NCBI GenBank assembly: GCA_956465555.1
Contig: OY101122.1
Span: 569,001 to 633,000 of the forward strand
Direction of reading: 5' to 3'
DNA length: 64,000 nt
Origin: Nitzschia sp. pyKryTriq1
Taxonomy: Eukaryota > Bacillariophyta > Bacillariophyceae > Bacillariales > Bacillariaceae
The position numbers were made by a program, and so were the translations under genes. The notes below the pieces were generated by a model, which was not told where the DNA came from, did not search any database, and saw nothing but the letters and a program-made list of their open reading frames with translations. Positions 1 to 11,783 of the stretch are shown piece by piece (position 1 is the stretch's first letter; every line of letters starts with the position of its first letter).

Positions 1-410
1 CCTTTGGCGAAGAGGTTCCATCCAATAGCTGTTTGGCTCCGAATTATTGAATGTAGTTCGTCTGGTGTTGGTAGTTCCTGCAGTGGTTGCTTTTGGCGTA
101 GGTTATCTTCAATGGCGATGACGAAGGCTGAGGTGAAATTATTGGGGACGTCGTGTTTGGAGCAAAATGCTCGCACTGCCTGTGGCAGTTGTCGTTGGTA
201 CTTGAGAGACACTGGGTTGTTGCATTGGGTCAGGTGGTAGAACGTCTCTGGCTGGTCGCAGTGTCGGCAGGTCGGCTGTGTCCACGACTGGTATGTTAAG
301 TAGTGAGCTTGGTCTTTGCCAAGTTTTTCATGCCGACCTAATGGGTCGTCATTTCCGGCATTGAAAAGAAATACTCCGCCAATGTGAGTTTGCACCTTTG
401 CAAACCATCC
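1..410 (-). mobile_element. Retroelement ORF fragment, C-terminal zinc-binding region
   Basis: An open frame on the minus strand runs from a stop at 411-413 to position 1 and off the window; no start codon is visible. The translation has a CRHCDQPETFYHLTQC segment (C-x2-C, then H and C), the usual zinc-ribbon-like end of reverse-transcriptase-associated ORFs. It is followed about 80 residues later by an AIGWNLFAKG motif, which I recall from multi-copy diatom retroelement ORFs. The lack of a start suggests a broken 5' side within the window. It sits next to a repeat-rich stretch, consistent with a decayed element. It could instead be an exon of an unknown host gene. Confidence 0.5.
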
Positions 411-415
411 TTAAA

Positions 416-600
416 CAATCTGTTACCAGGAATAAGACCATGACTAGCTCAAGCATTTCGAAGAATAAATTTTACAGACACAGCAAAAAGACTGGTCAGA
501 AGTGTTAAAGCAATCTGATACCAGGAATAAGAACATGACTTGCTCAAGCATTTCGCAGAATACATTTAACAGACACAGCACAAAGACTGGTCAGAAGTGT
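416..600. repeat. Tandem duplication, period about 95 bp
   Basis: Two diverged copies starting at 416 and 511 share CAATCTG-TACCAGGAATAAGA, a long middle section and the end GACTGGTCAGAAGTGT. No coding potential is apparent in either copy. The duplication lies directly upstream of the 170-bp array, on the side facing the retroelement fragment. Confidence 0.8.
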
Positions 601-730
601 ACTGAAAAATGTTGGTCGGAAAAGAACGAACCAATATATATTGTAATCGGACCGATTGGTAGGCATAATAAATAACAGATCATCAGTCTTCTTATGACAT
701 CTTTCTGGCCTTCCCAACTCCTTGCACCTT

Positions 731-1368
731 GATGAAGATCGCATTATAAACAAAACGAGGTGTTTCAATTCCTTCCTGCAAAAATCCAATCACAAATCTT
801 CACCAATATTATCTGCATTATGAAGTGATTCACCTGCTTACCGCAACAATTGCATACTTGTTGCAACTTGCAACGCCTTTCCTATTCATCAAATCACAAA
901 GATGAAAATAGCATTATCGACAAAACGAGGTGTTTCAATTCCTTCCTGCAGAAATCCAATCACCAATCTCCACTAATGTTATCTGCATGATGAAGTGATT
1001 CACCTGCTTACCGCAACAATTGCATACTCGTTGCAACTTGCAACGCCTTTCCTATTCATCAAATCACAAAGATGAAAATAGCATTATCGACAAAACGAGG
1101 TGTTTCAATTCCTTCCTGCAGAAATCCAATCACCAATCTCCACTAATGTTATCTGCATGATGAAGTGATTCACCTGCTTACCGCAACAATTGCAGACTCG
1201 CTGCAACTTGCAACCCCTTCCCTATTCATCAAATCACAAAGATAAAAATAGCACTATCGACAAAAAAAGGTGTTTCAATTCCTTCTTGCAACAATCCAAT
1301 AACATATCTTCACTAACCTTATTTGCATTATGAAGTGATTCATCTACTTCCCGCAACAATTGCATACA
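731..1368. repeat. Four tandem 170-bp repeat units
   Basis: Units begin at 731, 901, 1071 and 1241, exactly 170 bp apart. Each starts GATGAAAATAGCATTATCGA or a close variant, carries a GTGTTTCAATTCCTTC block, and the first three end CCTATTCATCAAATCACAAA. Units 2 and 3 are almost identical; units 1 and 4 are more diverged. This is the pattern of a small array growing by unequal exchange in the middle. The units have no ORF. The array is too short to call a centromeric satellite. Confidence 0.88.
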
Positions 1369-3138
1369 GGTGAGAAACAGTCCTGGTGGGACTATTCGAC
1401 ATTTCTTTCCAAACTGGATTATATCACAACAACCTCATGAGTCCTCAAAATAAGGAATCCAAGCGTTTCATGCACTAGCGATTCTTTTGTATCGCAAATG
1501 ATGCATCGCCTATCCCAATTAGCAGCCAAACTGGACGACATAGTTTATTGAAGGCTCCCAATCAATATAATTATCCAAAACATAACGTAAAGAAACTTTC
1601 CAAAATTGGTAGGGATGTTAAATTTCAACCCATTCCATGCCTTTATCCAAAGCGATTTCGGTTTCACAATGGCGAAGAAACCACAAATACAAGACTAGAC
1701 CTGATATCGAAAACACAGAGATGAATTTTTCTCTATCCAAAGCAAGGTCGGTATTGAAGACAAAATTATTGAAGATCATCCAGCCGAAATAGGGAAAATA
1801 TTGTGGGAATCCCTGCTACAATAAACATGGATTAAACCAGCAAAGAGGAGCCGAAATATTCTTGCACCTCGAGTAGGGACGCTAAACTAGACTAGACCTC
1901 ATATTTTCAACATAAGCAAAGCAAGTATCTATAAAAATAAATTATGAAGCATAAAACCCACACGGGGAACATATTGAAGGAATCACTGCTCAAAGAACAT
2001 CTCGATAACAAACTAGACCCCCTTCCCCCCAGTAGCGACACTCGGTGTGTGTTCCTTGTCAGCTTGGGCATTCAGCCGTTGACTCCTTGGCAAGTCGCAT
2101 TAGCTTCTTAGTCACCCGATTCAGTTGTCGAGCAAGTTGGAACCAAAATTTGATAGTTTATCACATGGTCTAGACTGAAGTCTTAAAATATCATTAGAAA
2201 TGCGAAATGCAACGTCCTTTCAGGTTGTCTTTGACAAATATATATCTATAAATATATATATATATATTATGCTCGTATATATGTTATTTGTTCGACCAAT
2301 GCTTGAAGATTCAGCGATATGAAGAAAAAGCCTCGAGTCTTCGAACTCTTGTCAGCTCTCTATTTTCGCCATTTCATGCAAGAAACGGGGTTTTCATCAA
2401 ATGAGCCTGCCCTCTAGGAGATTTTAACCAATCAAGGGTATTTTATCGTGAATGGTTTATTCGTGTGGTCCGTGGAAGTTGTAAGTGATCAACAGTTTCA
2501 TGTTTTGGTGTACTGGAGTAATGTTGGCGTGTTTTGATGGTCGTTGCCAACAAACATAAAAATGTGTGGGTGGATGTAACAGGTACAACCAACAAATTGT
2601 CATTGTTGAGTAACACTGGAAAGAAGCAAAACTTCAAAAAATACGCTGCTATCAGGAATTGCGGCTTTCCGAATTTACTAGTCACTACAAGATAGGAATC
2701 TGGGTACAAGGATTAGCAAGTAAAAGAAAAGAGCGTACTTTGATAAAAAAGAACCACACCCAACTAGTATGGCTGTAAAGAGAAGCTGTATTACGTAAAA
2801 TCAAATTTTCTTTCTGATTCAGAAAAACTATTTTCAGAGATGATGACCAAAGTCTAAATTTAGATTTCATAGCATTGAAAAATTTGTCAAAACATTTAGC
2901 ATCTGGTATTGTTGAAAGGTTCGATCCTGTCAAGTGAGAACAATTCTATCAATTGAATATTCCCGTGTTTTTACTGCAAAACAAGTACTTGATCCAGTAC
3001 ACAGCCTCAACGTATGTATGCATTGATTTCTCGCGCCCACGCACGACAAGGACAAGTACGGCTAACGAAAGTCTGATGACCCTGACACAATTCCTTTTTT
3101 GCGCTGCCCGTGTTGGCAGTGCTATGGTAGGAAATGTT
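1369..3138. other. AT-rich intergenic region, no gene seen
   Basis: Nothing with convincing coding character was found on either strand; the short open frames have no domain or biased composition. It includes an AT alternation around 2240-2290 (repeated TATATA). The upstream side is the tandem array, so this may be decayed repeat DNA. Confidence 0.5.
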
Positions 3139-3205
3139 GCGTAGAAATAGGGGTGGCAAGTCTGTGAAAGCCCATCTCATGGACTTGCCACTCTTGTTTC
3201 TACGC
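3139..3205. repeat. 67-bp hairpin-forming inverted repeat
   Basis: The arms 3139-3162 (GCGTAGAAATAGGGGTGGCA...) and 3182-3205 (...CCACTCTTGTTTCTACGC) are 24 bases each with only about two mismatches, separated by a 19-base loop. It lies about 590 bp upstream of the PDZ-ferredoxin start. It could be a relic of a small inverted-repeat element, or an RNA hairpin if transcribed. Confidence 0.7.
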
Positions 3206-3605
3206 AGGACCAGATCGTGAAACTATTATCTAGATCTGCTGTTCTTGACACCAAGATAGGTGGCAGGCTTTATCATCTCTGCACAAGTCGAGTTCACGAT
3301 CAGAGGAGTCATTGTCTGATCGTGCGTGGAGTGAGTTGAAAAGAGGTGTCAGTAGTTTGCAGTATCATTATTTCTATTTTAGCATTTCGCGAAACACGCG
3401 ATATGACGTGCTTCTACTCTAGAAGTTTCAGCCCATACTAGGCTCATAACCTGGTAGTATCTCAGAAACCAATATCAGCCAGATCCCACCGGCCGCGGCA
3501 ACGTCAGCATGCGTCGTTCATAGTCGTCGTTTTGCAGAAGATGATGATGATGATGATTCTGGTATGATATGATACGGACGAGTAGAGAGCAGCGTCAACT
3601 TGTTG

Positions 3606-3660
3606 AGAGCGAGAAACGTCATTGTGTCAAAAAGAGAAGAGCGAGAAACGTCATTGTGAT
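3606..3660 (+). repeat. 32-bp tandem duplication upstream of the PDZ-ferredoxin gene
   Basis: The block GAGCGAGAAACGTCATTGTG occurs at 3608 and again at 3640. It lies 130-190 bp before the chosen start codon, so it falls in the promoter or 5' UTR. ACGTCA is the core of a CRE/bZIP-type site, but regulatory use is inference only. Confidence 0.6.
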
Positions 3661-3792
3661 TTAAAGGGGAAAAACCCATCCCATCGCAAGCAAACCTACC
3701 AGAGAACTCCTGCGAGTCTCGTGGTCTCTGGAAGAGCAGCTCAAGGCACACAAACATTATTTCTGCTGCGTTCCCAACGAATCAAAAATAGC

Positions 3793-4597
3793 ATGAAGCA
3801 CTCAATCTGTTGCTGCTGGGCCATCGTAGGCGCATTCCTGTTGGGCGTGGAGGCGTTTCAAATCTCAGGGCAGTCTCGATCCCGTCGCCAAGGAGAAATG
3901 TGTGTGTGCTTTTCTGCTGGTTCGAAAGAGGCAATGGGGCTTGTTGTCAGCTTGGAGAAGCCATTGGGCATGATACTCGAAGAATTAGAGGAGGGCGAAT
4001 CTAGGGGAGCTATCGTCACGGGTCTTCAAGAGGAGGGTTCGGCATTTTCGTCCGAGTTCAAGGATCAGTTTGTTGGCCTTCGGTTGGTCTCAGTCATGGG
4101 CGAAAATGTCAGCGATCTAATGTTTGAAGACGTAATGACAGCTATTATTAGCGCGCCCTCCCCGGTTGCTCTGGAATTGCAGCCCATGGACGCTGTCAAA
4201 ATGTCTGGAGTCACCGAACAATTCAAGATCGGAACACTGGTTTCGATCACGGTGTTAGAAGGGGATAAGGAGACTGTTGTCGAAGCCAAGGTCGGTGATA
4301 ATCTGCGTTCAGTTCTGTTGGAGAATAAAGTCGAAGTGTACAAGGGTCTGAAAGAAAAACTTGGAAACTGGTGAGTACCTTGGAGCCTGCCAATCGCTTG
4401 CAAATTTCCCACTGCTTCTCAATTTTTACCACAGTGGCGGTGGAGGCCAATGTACATTCTGTGCTGCCGAGTTCGTCACGAGTAATGGATGGAATGAAAG
4501 GTCTGAGTACGAAGATTCTAAACTCAAGAAAAAACCAAATTATCGGTTGGCGTGTCTGAACAACATCCAGGGACCAGCAACGATTCGACTGGCATAG
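3793..4597 (+). CDS. Plastid-targeted PDZ plus [2Fe-2S] ferredoxin-like protein
   Basis: Two exons, 3793-4370 and 4435-4597, joined across a 64-bp GT-AG intron, give 246 residues. The start at 3793 was chosen because it begins a hydrophobic signal peptide ending GVEA|FQIS, the diatom plastid pre-sequence motif with Phe at +1; the frame is open further upstream but lacks this feature. Residues about 50-135 resemble a PDZ domain (VSLEKPLGMILEE, then VGLRLVSVMGENV). The C-terminal half is a ferredoxin fold with C-x5-C-x2-C (CGGGGQCTFC, its first Cys codon split by the intron) and a fourth Cys in YRLACLNN, so all four cluster ligands are present. It is predicted to be a stromal or thylakoid-associated electron-transfer or assembly protein; the partner is unknown. 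The cysteine spacing differs from photosynthetic ferredoxin (C-x4-C-x2-C), so it is probably not PetF. Confidence 0.85.
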
Positions 4598-4707
4598 GCG
4601 TTCACTTTGCATGCAGATGCAATACTCTTCCTTGTTCGTCCGGCAATACTCTGCCTTGTTGTTTTGGATCTGGTCCTAGCTAAATTTTTAAAATCTTTTC
4701 TTATTTT

Positions 4708-7700
4708 TTACAATGCCGTGCTTGTATTTTCTAGTTGGGTCCTTGTTGGCGTCAGTACAGAGTAGAGACGCCGGCACTGGTCGCTGTTGGCCTGGACCTG
4801 CGATGTATGCTTGCCATGGGTTCTAATGTATGCTTTCAGTTGCTTGAGTTTCCTCCGCGTTTCATCCAATTCTTGTTTTAAGGCCATCGACGCACCTTTC
4901 TGCTGCGGAGTGCTGGTGTTACATGTTGCGAGGCACGCCCATCTGCGAAAGGAAGCTGCTTTCAAGAAGAGATTTTTTCTTTCGAGAACTGAATTCATGA
5001 GTATCAACGCAGCAAATCGTGAATCGTGACTGTTCATTGCCTTGGATTCGCCATCGGGCGCAAAAACTGGTCCTCGACGAGCCATAATCGACGTTGCACC
5101 ACTGCGACTGATGTTACGACTTGCATCCGTGGGGGTATGAGACCGAGTATGTTCGCTTTGTTTTCTGACGACCCCATTCTTAGTATCATACACCATGATA
5201 TGGCTGGTGAGAGTCGATGGCGTGTTGTTGCCATTGCCACTGGTTTCATAAATGGTTGCGCACTTGAAACTTTGCTCGTATCTCTCTTCGAGCTCCATGA
5301 TGTGTTCCTTGAGGAATGCTACTTCCACGCAGACAGTATGCCACCAATCATGGAACTTCTCAACAGCCTCCAAATTTTGCAAATATTCGACATTCAATTC
5401 CCAAAGTTCCGTTTTTAAACTTTCAAGTTGAGCGTGAAGTGTTACTTGAGATCTTTGGAGTTCTTCTTCACGATGGGAAAGAGCAAGGTTCTCTCCCTTC
5501 AGTTTCTCACTGTCCCTCTCGAGCATCGATATATTACTCAGAAGAATAAATTCTTTTTCTCGGGCATTCGAAACCGACATGGTCAGCTTTGCTATCTGCA
5601 CAAGTAACTTGTCCTTGTGTTCTCTCGACATATCTTGTCTCACGTGTGATGCAGCAACAAAGCTTGCAATTTTGCCATTCGCGACGTAAAGATCATTTCT
5701 CAAAATTTCCAGGACATCATTTAGCTTGGTGTACTTTCCTGACCAATAACATTCGCTGTCTTCGATCCTGCCATTTATAATGTCCCGGGTCTTCTGTCGT
5801 TGTAGTAGTAATATTCTTTCTTCTCTCTGAAGCCCCGCCTGCAGGCTTACGACTTCTGCCAGCTCGAAATTATCCCTCAGAAGCGACTCGTTCATCATTT
5901 CCAAAACATCAACTTTGGTTGCTGTTTCATAAAGTTGCAACTCGATATTTCCTGTGTACTCACGCTCAGTCAAAATTCGCTCATCAAGGCACCTTTTTTC
6001 CTCATCCGTGGCTTCTACCTTTTCTTGCGATAATTGCAATGCAAAATTCAGTTCCATATTGACCCGCTCCAAACGCACCAGATCCAAAGCAAGGACCTCG
6101 CAGCGTGCCGACGAGCCGTGCTTCTCGACCTCAAGCAAGACAGCCTTCCACTGTGATGCATGGCGAATTTGCTCGGCTTTCGCTGTCACATCCTCAAACT
6201 CACTCTCGACAGTGGCAAGACGCCCTCGAAGTTCGTCGCACTCCCTTCGTGCTGTGTCAAGCTGATTGTGGGATCGTTCTACCTGACGTAATCGTTCCGT
6301 CTCAGCTGCAGCGTTCGCCATCAACAAACCTCGTTTCTCAACTTCAAGCAAGACAGCCTTCCACTGTGATGCATGGCGAATTTGCTCGGCTTTCGCTGTC
6401 ACATCCTCAAACTCACTCTCGACAGTGGCAAGACGCCCTCGAAGTTCGTCGCACTCCCTTCGTGCTGTGTCAAGCTGATTGTGGGATCGTTCCACCTGAC
6501 GTAATCGTTCCGTCTCAGCTGCAGCGTTCGCCATCAACAAACCTCGTTTCTCAACTTCAAGCAAGACAGCCTTCCACTGTGATGCATGGCAAATTTTCTC
6601 GGCTTTCGCTGTCACATCCTCAAACTCACTCTCGACAGTGGCAAGACGCCCTCGAAGTTCGTCGCACTCCCTTCGTGCTGTGTCAAGCTGATTCTGTGAT
6701 CGTTCTACCTGACGTAATCGTTCCGTCTCAGCTGCAGCGTTTGCCATCAATAAACCTCGTTTCTCAACTTCAAGCAAGACAGCCTTCCACTGTGATGCAT
6801 GGCAAATTTTCTCGGCTTTCGCTGTCACATCCTCAAACTCACTCTCGACAGTGGCAAGACGCCCTCGAAGTTCGTCGCACTCCCTTCGTGCTGTGTCAAG
6901 CTGATTCTGTGATCGTTCTACCTGACGTAATCGTTCCGTCTCAGCTGCAGCGTTCGCCATCAACAAACCTCGTTTCTCAACTTCAAGCAAGACAGCCTTC
7001 CACTGTGATGCATGGCGAATTTGCTCGGCTTTCGCTGTCACATCCTCAAACTCACTCTCGACAGTGGCAAGACGCCCTCGAAGTTCGTCGCACTCCCTTC
7101 GTGCTGTGTCAAGCTGATTGTGGGATCGTTCTACCTGACGTAATCGTTCCGTCTCAGCTGCAGCGTTCGCCATCAACAAACCTCGTTTCTCAACTTCAAG
7201 CAAGACAGCCTTCCACTGTGATGCATGGCGAATTTGCTCGGCTTTCGCTGTCACATCCTCAAACTCACTCTCGACAGTGGCAAGACGCCCTCGAAGTTCG
7301 TCGCACTCCCTTCGTGCTGTGTCAAGCTGATTGTGGGATCGATCTGTGTGAGCTGCAGTATTTGCCATCGATGATCTTCGTTTCTCGATTTCAAGGAAGA
7401 CGGTCTTGCGCTGAGATTCCAAGTAAATTCGCTCAAGCTTGAACTCGATAGAAGTAAGACATTCTCTAAGTCCATTGCGCTCTCTCTCCGCCTCCTTCAG
7501 TTGATACTGTAATTTATTTACGTGATGCGCATATTCTACTTCGGCTGGAGACTTTTTCATCAACAAGCCACGCCTTTCTACTTCGAGGAGAACAGATTTA
7601 TAAAGCGATACCAAGCGCAACTGTTCGGTCTTCGATAGATTTTCGACTGCGTTAGGTGCGGCTGCTTTCAACAATGAAATATAATCTTCTACGGTTGACG

Positions 7701-10573
7701 CATCGAATGCACAATTGTATCTGCCCCTATCGCTTGTCGATCCGATTTGTATCGTAGACGCGTAACTGTACGTGGACTTCTCCTGATTGGATGTATCTTC
7801 GCCTGCGTTGCGGGTGTGGCAAAAAAATCCTATCAGCTCTGTAGATTCCTCTCCAGCAAGGATCGCGCTCTTTCTTGGAGGGTTGTGAATGCCTAATTTG
7901 GAAAGTGTATCTTCCATTAAGAACAGCTTGTCTTCTAGAGCCGTGCTCACATCCAAGAGCTCGTCTTTCAGTCCAGAGAGTTTGTTCGAAAGAGATTCTA
8001 ATGTGAAAGCTCGTTCTTGGTCTTTCTTCCTTTCGAGGAGCGGCGGGACGCTGTCATCTTTTGAGATTTGAATGCGGTGTTCCTCGAGTCTCCCCGCATA
8101 GGTTTGGGCTTCAGCTTCATCCAGTAAAGCGTTGTGTGATCTTTCGGCATCCTCCTTCAATGCAGCGACCTCCGACAAAACTGAGCAAAGTTGGTCTTCG
8201 ATATTGCGTTTCTCGGCTGTGACCGTTTCCAGTCCTGTCTCCAGCTCGGTCAACTGCTCTAAAGGAACGATGGCTCCATTTTCAATTCCAACACAAGTTG
8301 GCGAGTCCTCAACAATAGAATCGCTGTTTGAGCTTACATCCTCTACACACGTGGGAGTATCTTTAGGATTCACCAATTTAACGGAACCGGCGTTCTGTGT
8401 GACCTCACCATCATGGACTTCAAAAAAATGCAGAGCAGACGAATCTTCCGTGCCTTGAAACTCTTTTCCTGTCTGATCGCGTTCGTGTTGAAGGACTCGC
8501 CCTGTATTTAAAATGTCAAGAGCACTCCACGCGGTATGCTTAGTTTCTGTATCCATGTAGAACTCATCAGCAACAGCTATTTCACCGATTTTTTTGCCCG
8601 AATATTGAAAACCGTCGAGCTGGCTCCGTAAGGATATCGTGTCTTGTTGTACACGTGAATTGTGATTTCCAAACTTCAAAAGCTCGCACAATTTAGCCTC
8701 GTTCATTGTTGAGGAAAGGGCTTCTAACTCTTGACACTTTGATGTATACAATGCCTCTAGATCCCTCAGACGTAACTGTAATTCAAATGGATTTTCAAAT
8801 TCAGTACAGTTGCCCTCCTGAGCAATGCCTTGTCGGACCTGAGTGGCAGTAATACTTTTCCTGAGCTCCTCGTTCGTTGCTTCGAGTTCCCTAATCCGTG
8901 CGTCGCGTTGCCTTGACATGGCCGAGTAAAGCTCCTTTAGTTCTCGCTCTGTCTTTTCCTGGAAAGTATTGTCAAAAATTCAGTGGCAGCCAGCAGATAG
9001 TCCATGGAAATAGTCTTGTTCAAGCAAATTCACTTACATGCTCGGCCCTTGTGAGTCGAAGCTTTTCTTCAAAATTCTGATGAAGCGCAACGTTTTCGTT
9101 GAAGAGACTGTCCATATTTTCCTGCCACTGTTGATTTGTTACATCTCTTGAATCGAGGGCGGCTTTTGCTTTGCTCAACTCCCTCAAGAGATTCTTTTTT
9201 GTTTCATGAACGTCGTTTTGGGATTCCAACTTTGCTACAAAAATGCTAGCACGCCCATTTGCGAAAGCGGTACCACCCGCATTCGATACAATCCTCGTTG
9301 AGATTCGGGGACGGATTGAGTAAGAGTTCATTATGGTGGGAGCTATTCGTCCGCAAACGGCGCCGATTGCGTCGGAGAGCGACTTCGGCTTGACTTTCCA
9401 GTCCTGGTAAATTGATGCAAGTCTTCGAACATTTGAAGGCGAGAACGATTTCTCTTCTTCTGTAGCGCAGCCACCTGCAAGAACTTTGTGCAGACTATTG
9501 CCGTCTCCGTCGAGGAGTGATGAGCAAGTTTCCTCGCAATTGTCGTCGCGACACCCTACTGCAAATCTAGAACGTGGAGGCTTGAGAGGTGTCCTTTCAG
9601 TGCAGACTTCCCCGACGTGACGAGAGCTCATGGAATCATCAAAAGTCAGCCTTTGGGAGTTGCAGTTTTCCGGAGATATCGCAAGCGGTACTTCTCTAGT
9701 TTCTGTATGGGTCGTAGCCTGGGGCTTTCTTCTCAGAAATGATTTTTCATCGCCATCGCCATCCCCCTCTCCCGTCAATGGAATAATGAGTGGCCCAGCA
9801 CAACTATAAGATTCCTCCTCATCCCTTGGTTCAACGGAGTCCTGACAGCTAGATTCTTTCTCGATGTCAATGGTGGAAGATTGCAAATCCAATGGCATCA
9901 AATGTCTGTTCTTCGCTCCCTTCCCCTGTGGCAGTTTTGTTGTGTTTCCTCCATTTGATGTCGAGGATCTAGCTTCTCCATCGACAGCGCAAGTTCGGTG
10001 CAAGGAATAGTTGATGGATTCCCAAGCTGGAATGAACGTAAGCTCACGAACTGAATGTGATGTTTTCAGCACTTTGATGATACTTTCGTAAGTTGTTCCA
10101 ACAGTATTTGGAGCCTCAGCTCGGATGACAAGATCTCCGGGTCTGATGTCCCCCGACTTTCGTGCTTGTCCAGGATCCTTGGGCCCTCCGTCGACAAATC
10201 TGACAACTTTGGCCGCATACTCGTTGTGTCGAGACGTCTCATTGACCGGTTCGAGCTGTAGACCAACAGGCCCAGGGAGAAAAGTGATCGATTTGGTCCG
10301 CGAAGTGTCAACGTCGACGCCTGCTTCCGCTGGGACATTCCGACGGACTCTGACTTTTTTCAAAGCTCGGCACTGCTTAGGATCTGTTTCCGCCAGAGTA
10401 TTCGTGGATATTTTAGTGCCAAACCTCCGAAGTGAAACCTTGGAGGACTAGTCGTATCGTACCGTACCGATGCAGAGCAGAGCAGAGCGATTTGAGCAAA
10501 CCCAAGCCGGCAGAATGGCACATCGTTTCATTTCATTCATCTTTCTTACCGTCTGACTATTCTGGGTTACCAT
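4708..10573 (-). CDS. Giant PDZ/coiled-coil protein with six 71-residue repeats
   Basis: Three exons: 10573-10550 (24 bp, MVTQNSQT), 10447-9038 and 8958-4708, all phase 0, giving 1894 residues. The tiny first exon is inferred because the second is open upstream without an ATG and the GTAAG/TAG junction joins in frame. Residues about 55-150 form a PDZ domain (PVGLQLEPV, GDIRPGDLVIRAE). A polar disordered stretch follows, then long coiled coils. The middle carries six nearly identical 71-residue units (QLDTARRECDELRGRL ... WKAVLLEVEKRGLLM). Near the C-terminus LFLKAASFRRWA resembles a single centrin-binding (Sfi1-like) motif. No enzyme domain is seen. A cytoskeletal, centrosome/basal-plate or membrane scaffold role is inference. 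Exons 2 and 3 are firm; exon 1 is less so. Confidence 0.82.
6100..7350 (-). repeat. Coding tandem array, six units of 213 bp
   Basis: The block CAAGCAAGACAGCCTTCCAC recurs every 213 bp (for example at 6132 and 6345) with very few base changes, all keeping the frame of the coiled-coil gene. Two adjacent middle copies share private differences (KICHASQ instead of QIRHASQ, SQNQ instead of SHNQ), showing duplication of neighbours. Such high DNA identity points to recent expansion or gene conversion, and copy number may vary among strains or be miscounted in a short-read assembly. Confidence 0.92.
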
Positions 10574-11783
10574 GCTGTACTTTGCGTCTATCGATATCGT
10601 ACCACTCTTCTTATGGATTGTCAGATTGGGATTTCTGAGATTGTACTTGTGCAACAATCATCATCGATCGGCTGTACAGGTACAGTACGTGCACCTGGTA
10701 AACCCAACAATGCGTATTGCACCGGTGTTGTAGACTGCTACCCGCCCTGCTCGCTTTGTAACGGCATCTTACCTGTTCACAAATTCAAAATAAAAATGGA
10801 GCCGGCCGCGCAGTCTGGTCTTGACCCGTACGGTACAGTACAGTACCAGAAAATTCCGACTCTTGACTGAAACTGGACTGGATTTTCAAACAATCATACC
10901 AGTCGATTCCAACACATTTCCTTATTTAAATATTTCCCTACAATACGAAATTGTATTTTGAATACGATCAACTTGCTCTTCCATCAGAATCATGACTCGC
11001 GCAACAAGCAAAATGACAATGAGGAACAACATATGAGAAGATATTGTAATAACAAATAAAGAGAACTATGAATTAAAAGGTACAGTAAAGTCTTCTCCCA
11101 TCGTACTCAACGAATGGTTCTCCCATGATCGTACTCAACAAATGGTGATGAAGGCTTCCGAATATAGGCAAGGTATCGCCGCTTCTCGTACCCTCGCATC
11201 ATTGCTTGGCCATGCCATCTTCAGTTATTATTCGTGCTTTTTGCGCAGCAGCTATGAGCGGCAGCGCACGACTGAACGAAGTCCATCTTGTCAAACACCA
11301 TTCCCGAGTCAATCACGTCCGACTGAACGAAGTCCATCTTCTGTCAAACACCATTCCCGAGTCAATCACGCGCTTGACGTTGACGCGCTGGTGCGTCACC
11401 GCGGAATTTTGTTCAGAGGCACGAGGGTCAACTTCGGAGACACGTAGCTTCGTCACTATGAAGATCCCACTAACAAACGATACAGAGCATTGTAGTTTAA
11501 CGCATATATTGTCGATGTGTAATTGGTGGTAGGACTGAAAAAGAGGTATCCAATGAGTAATTTGAGTTCAAAGTTGGTGACCCGCCGGTGCGTCACCATT
11601 TTTACGGACGGGGGGTTATGGTACTGGGCCTACGCGGTTGTACCGGTACATACAGTAGCATTCCTGGATGATATCTTCACGGTAATGGTATGGATAGACC
11701 CAACGTTTTGAAATATTAATGAAGTATATTGTCGTTTCTCGTATTCTAGTATAATACCGATGGAGAAGTCAGTCTTCGACAAG
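10574..11783. other. Intergenic region with palindromic GTAC motifs and a short duplication
   Basis: Divergent promoters probably share this space: the coiled-coil gene reads left and the membrane-protein gene reads right. No convincing coding sequence was found. A direct repeat of about 50 bp lies near 11275-11372, with CATTCCCGAGTCAATCACG occurring twice. GTACGGTACAGTACAGTACC-type runs occur near 10830. Confidence 0.5.

Noticed and set aside
4-240. Plus-strand frame at the left edge
   Set aside because: It is antisense to the better-supported retroelement zinc-binding frame.
3518-3757. Minus-strand frame upstream of the PDZ-ferredoxin gene
   Set aside because: It is short, with a Ser run from a GAT repeat and no domain.
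6105-7442. Plus-strand open frame of 445 codons
   Set aside because: It is the antisense shadow of the 213-bp coding repeats; its repetition follows from the minus-strand gene and the peptide has no domain.
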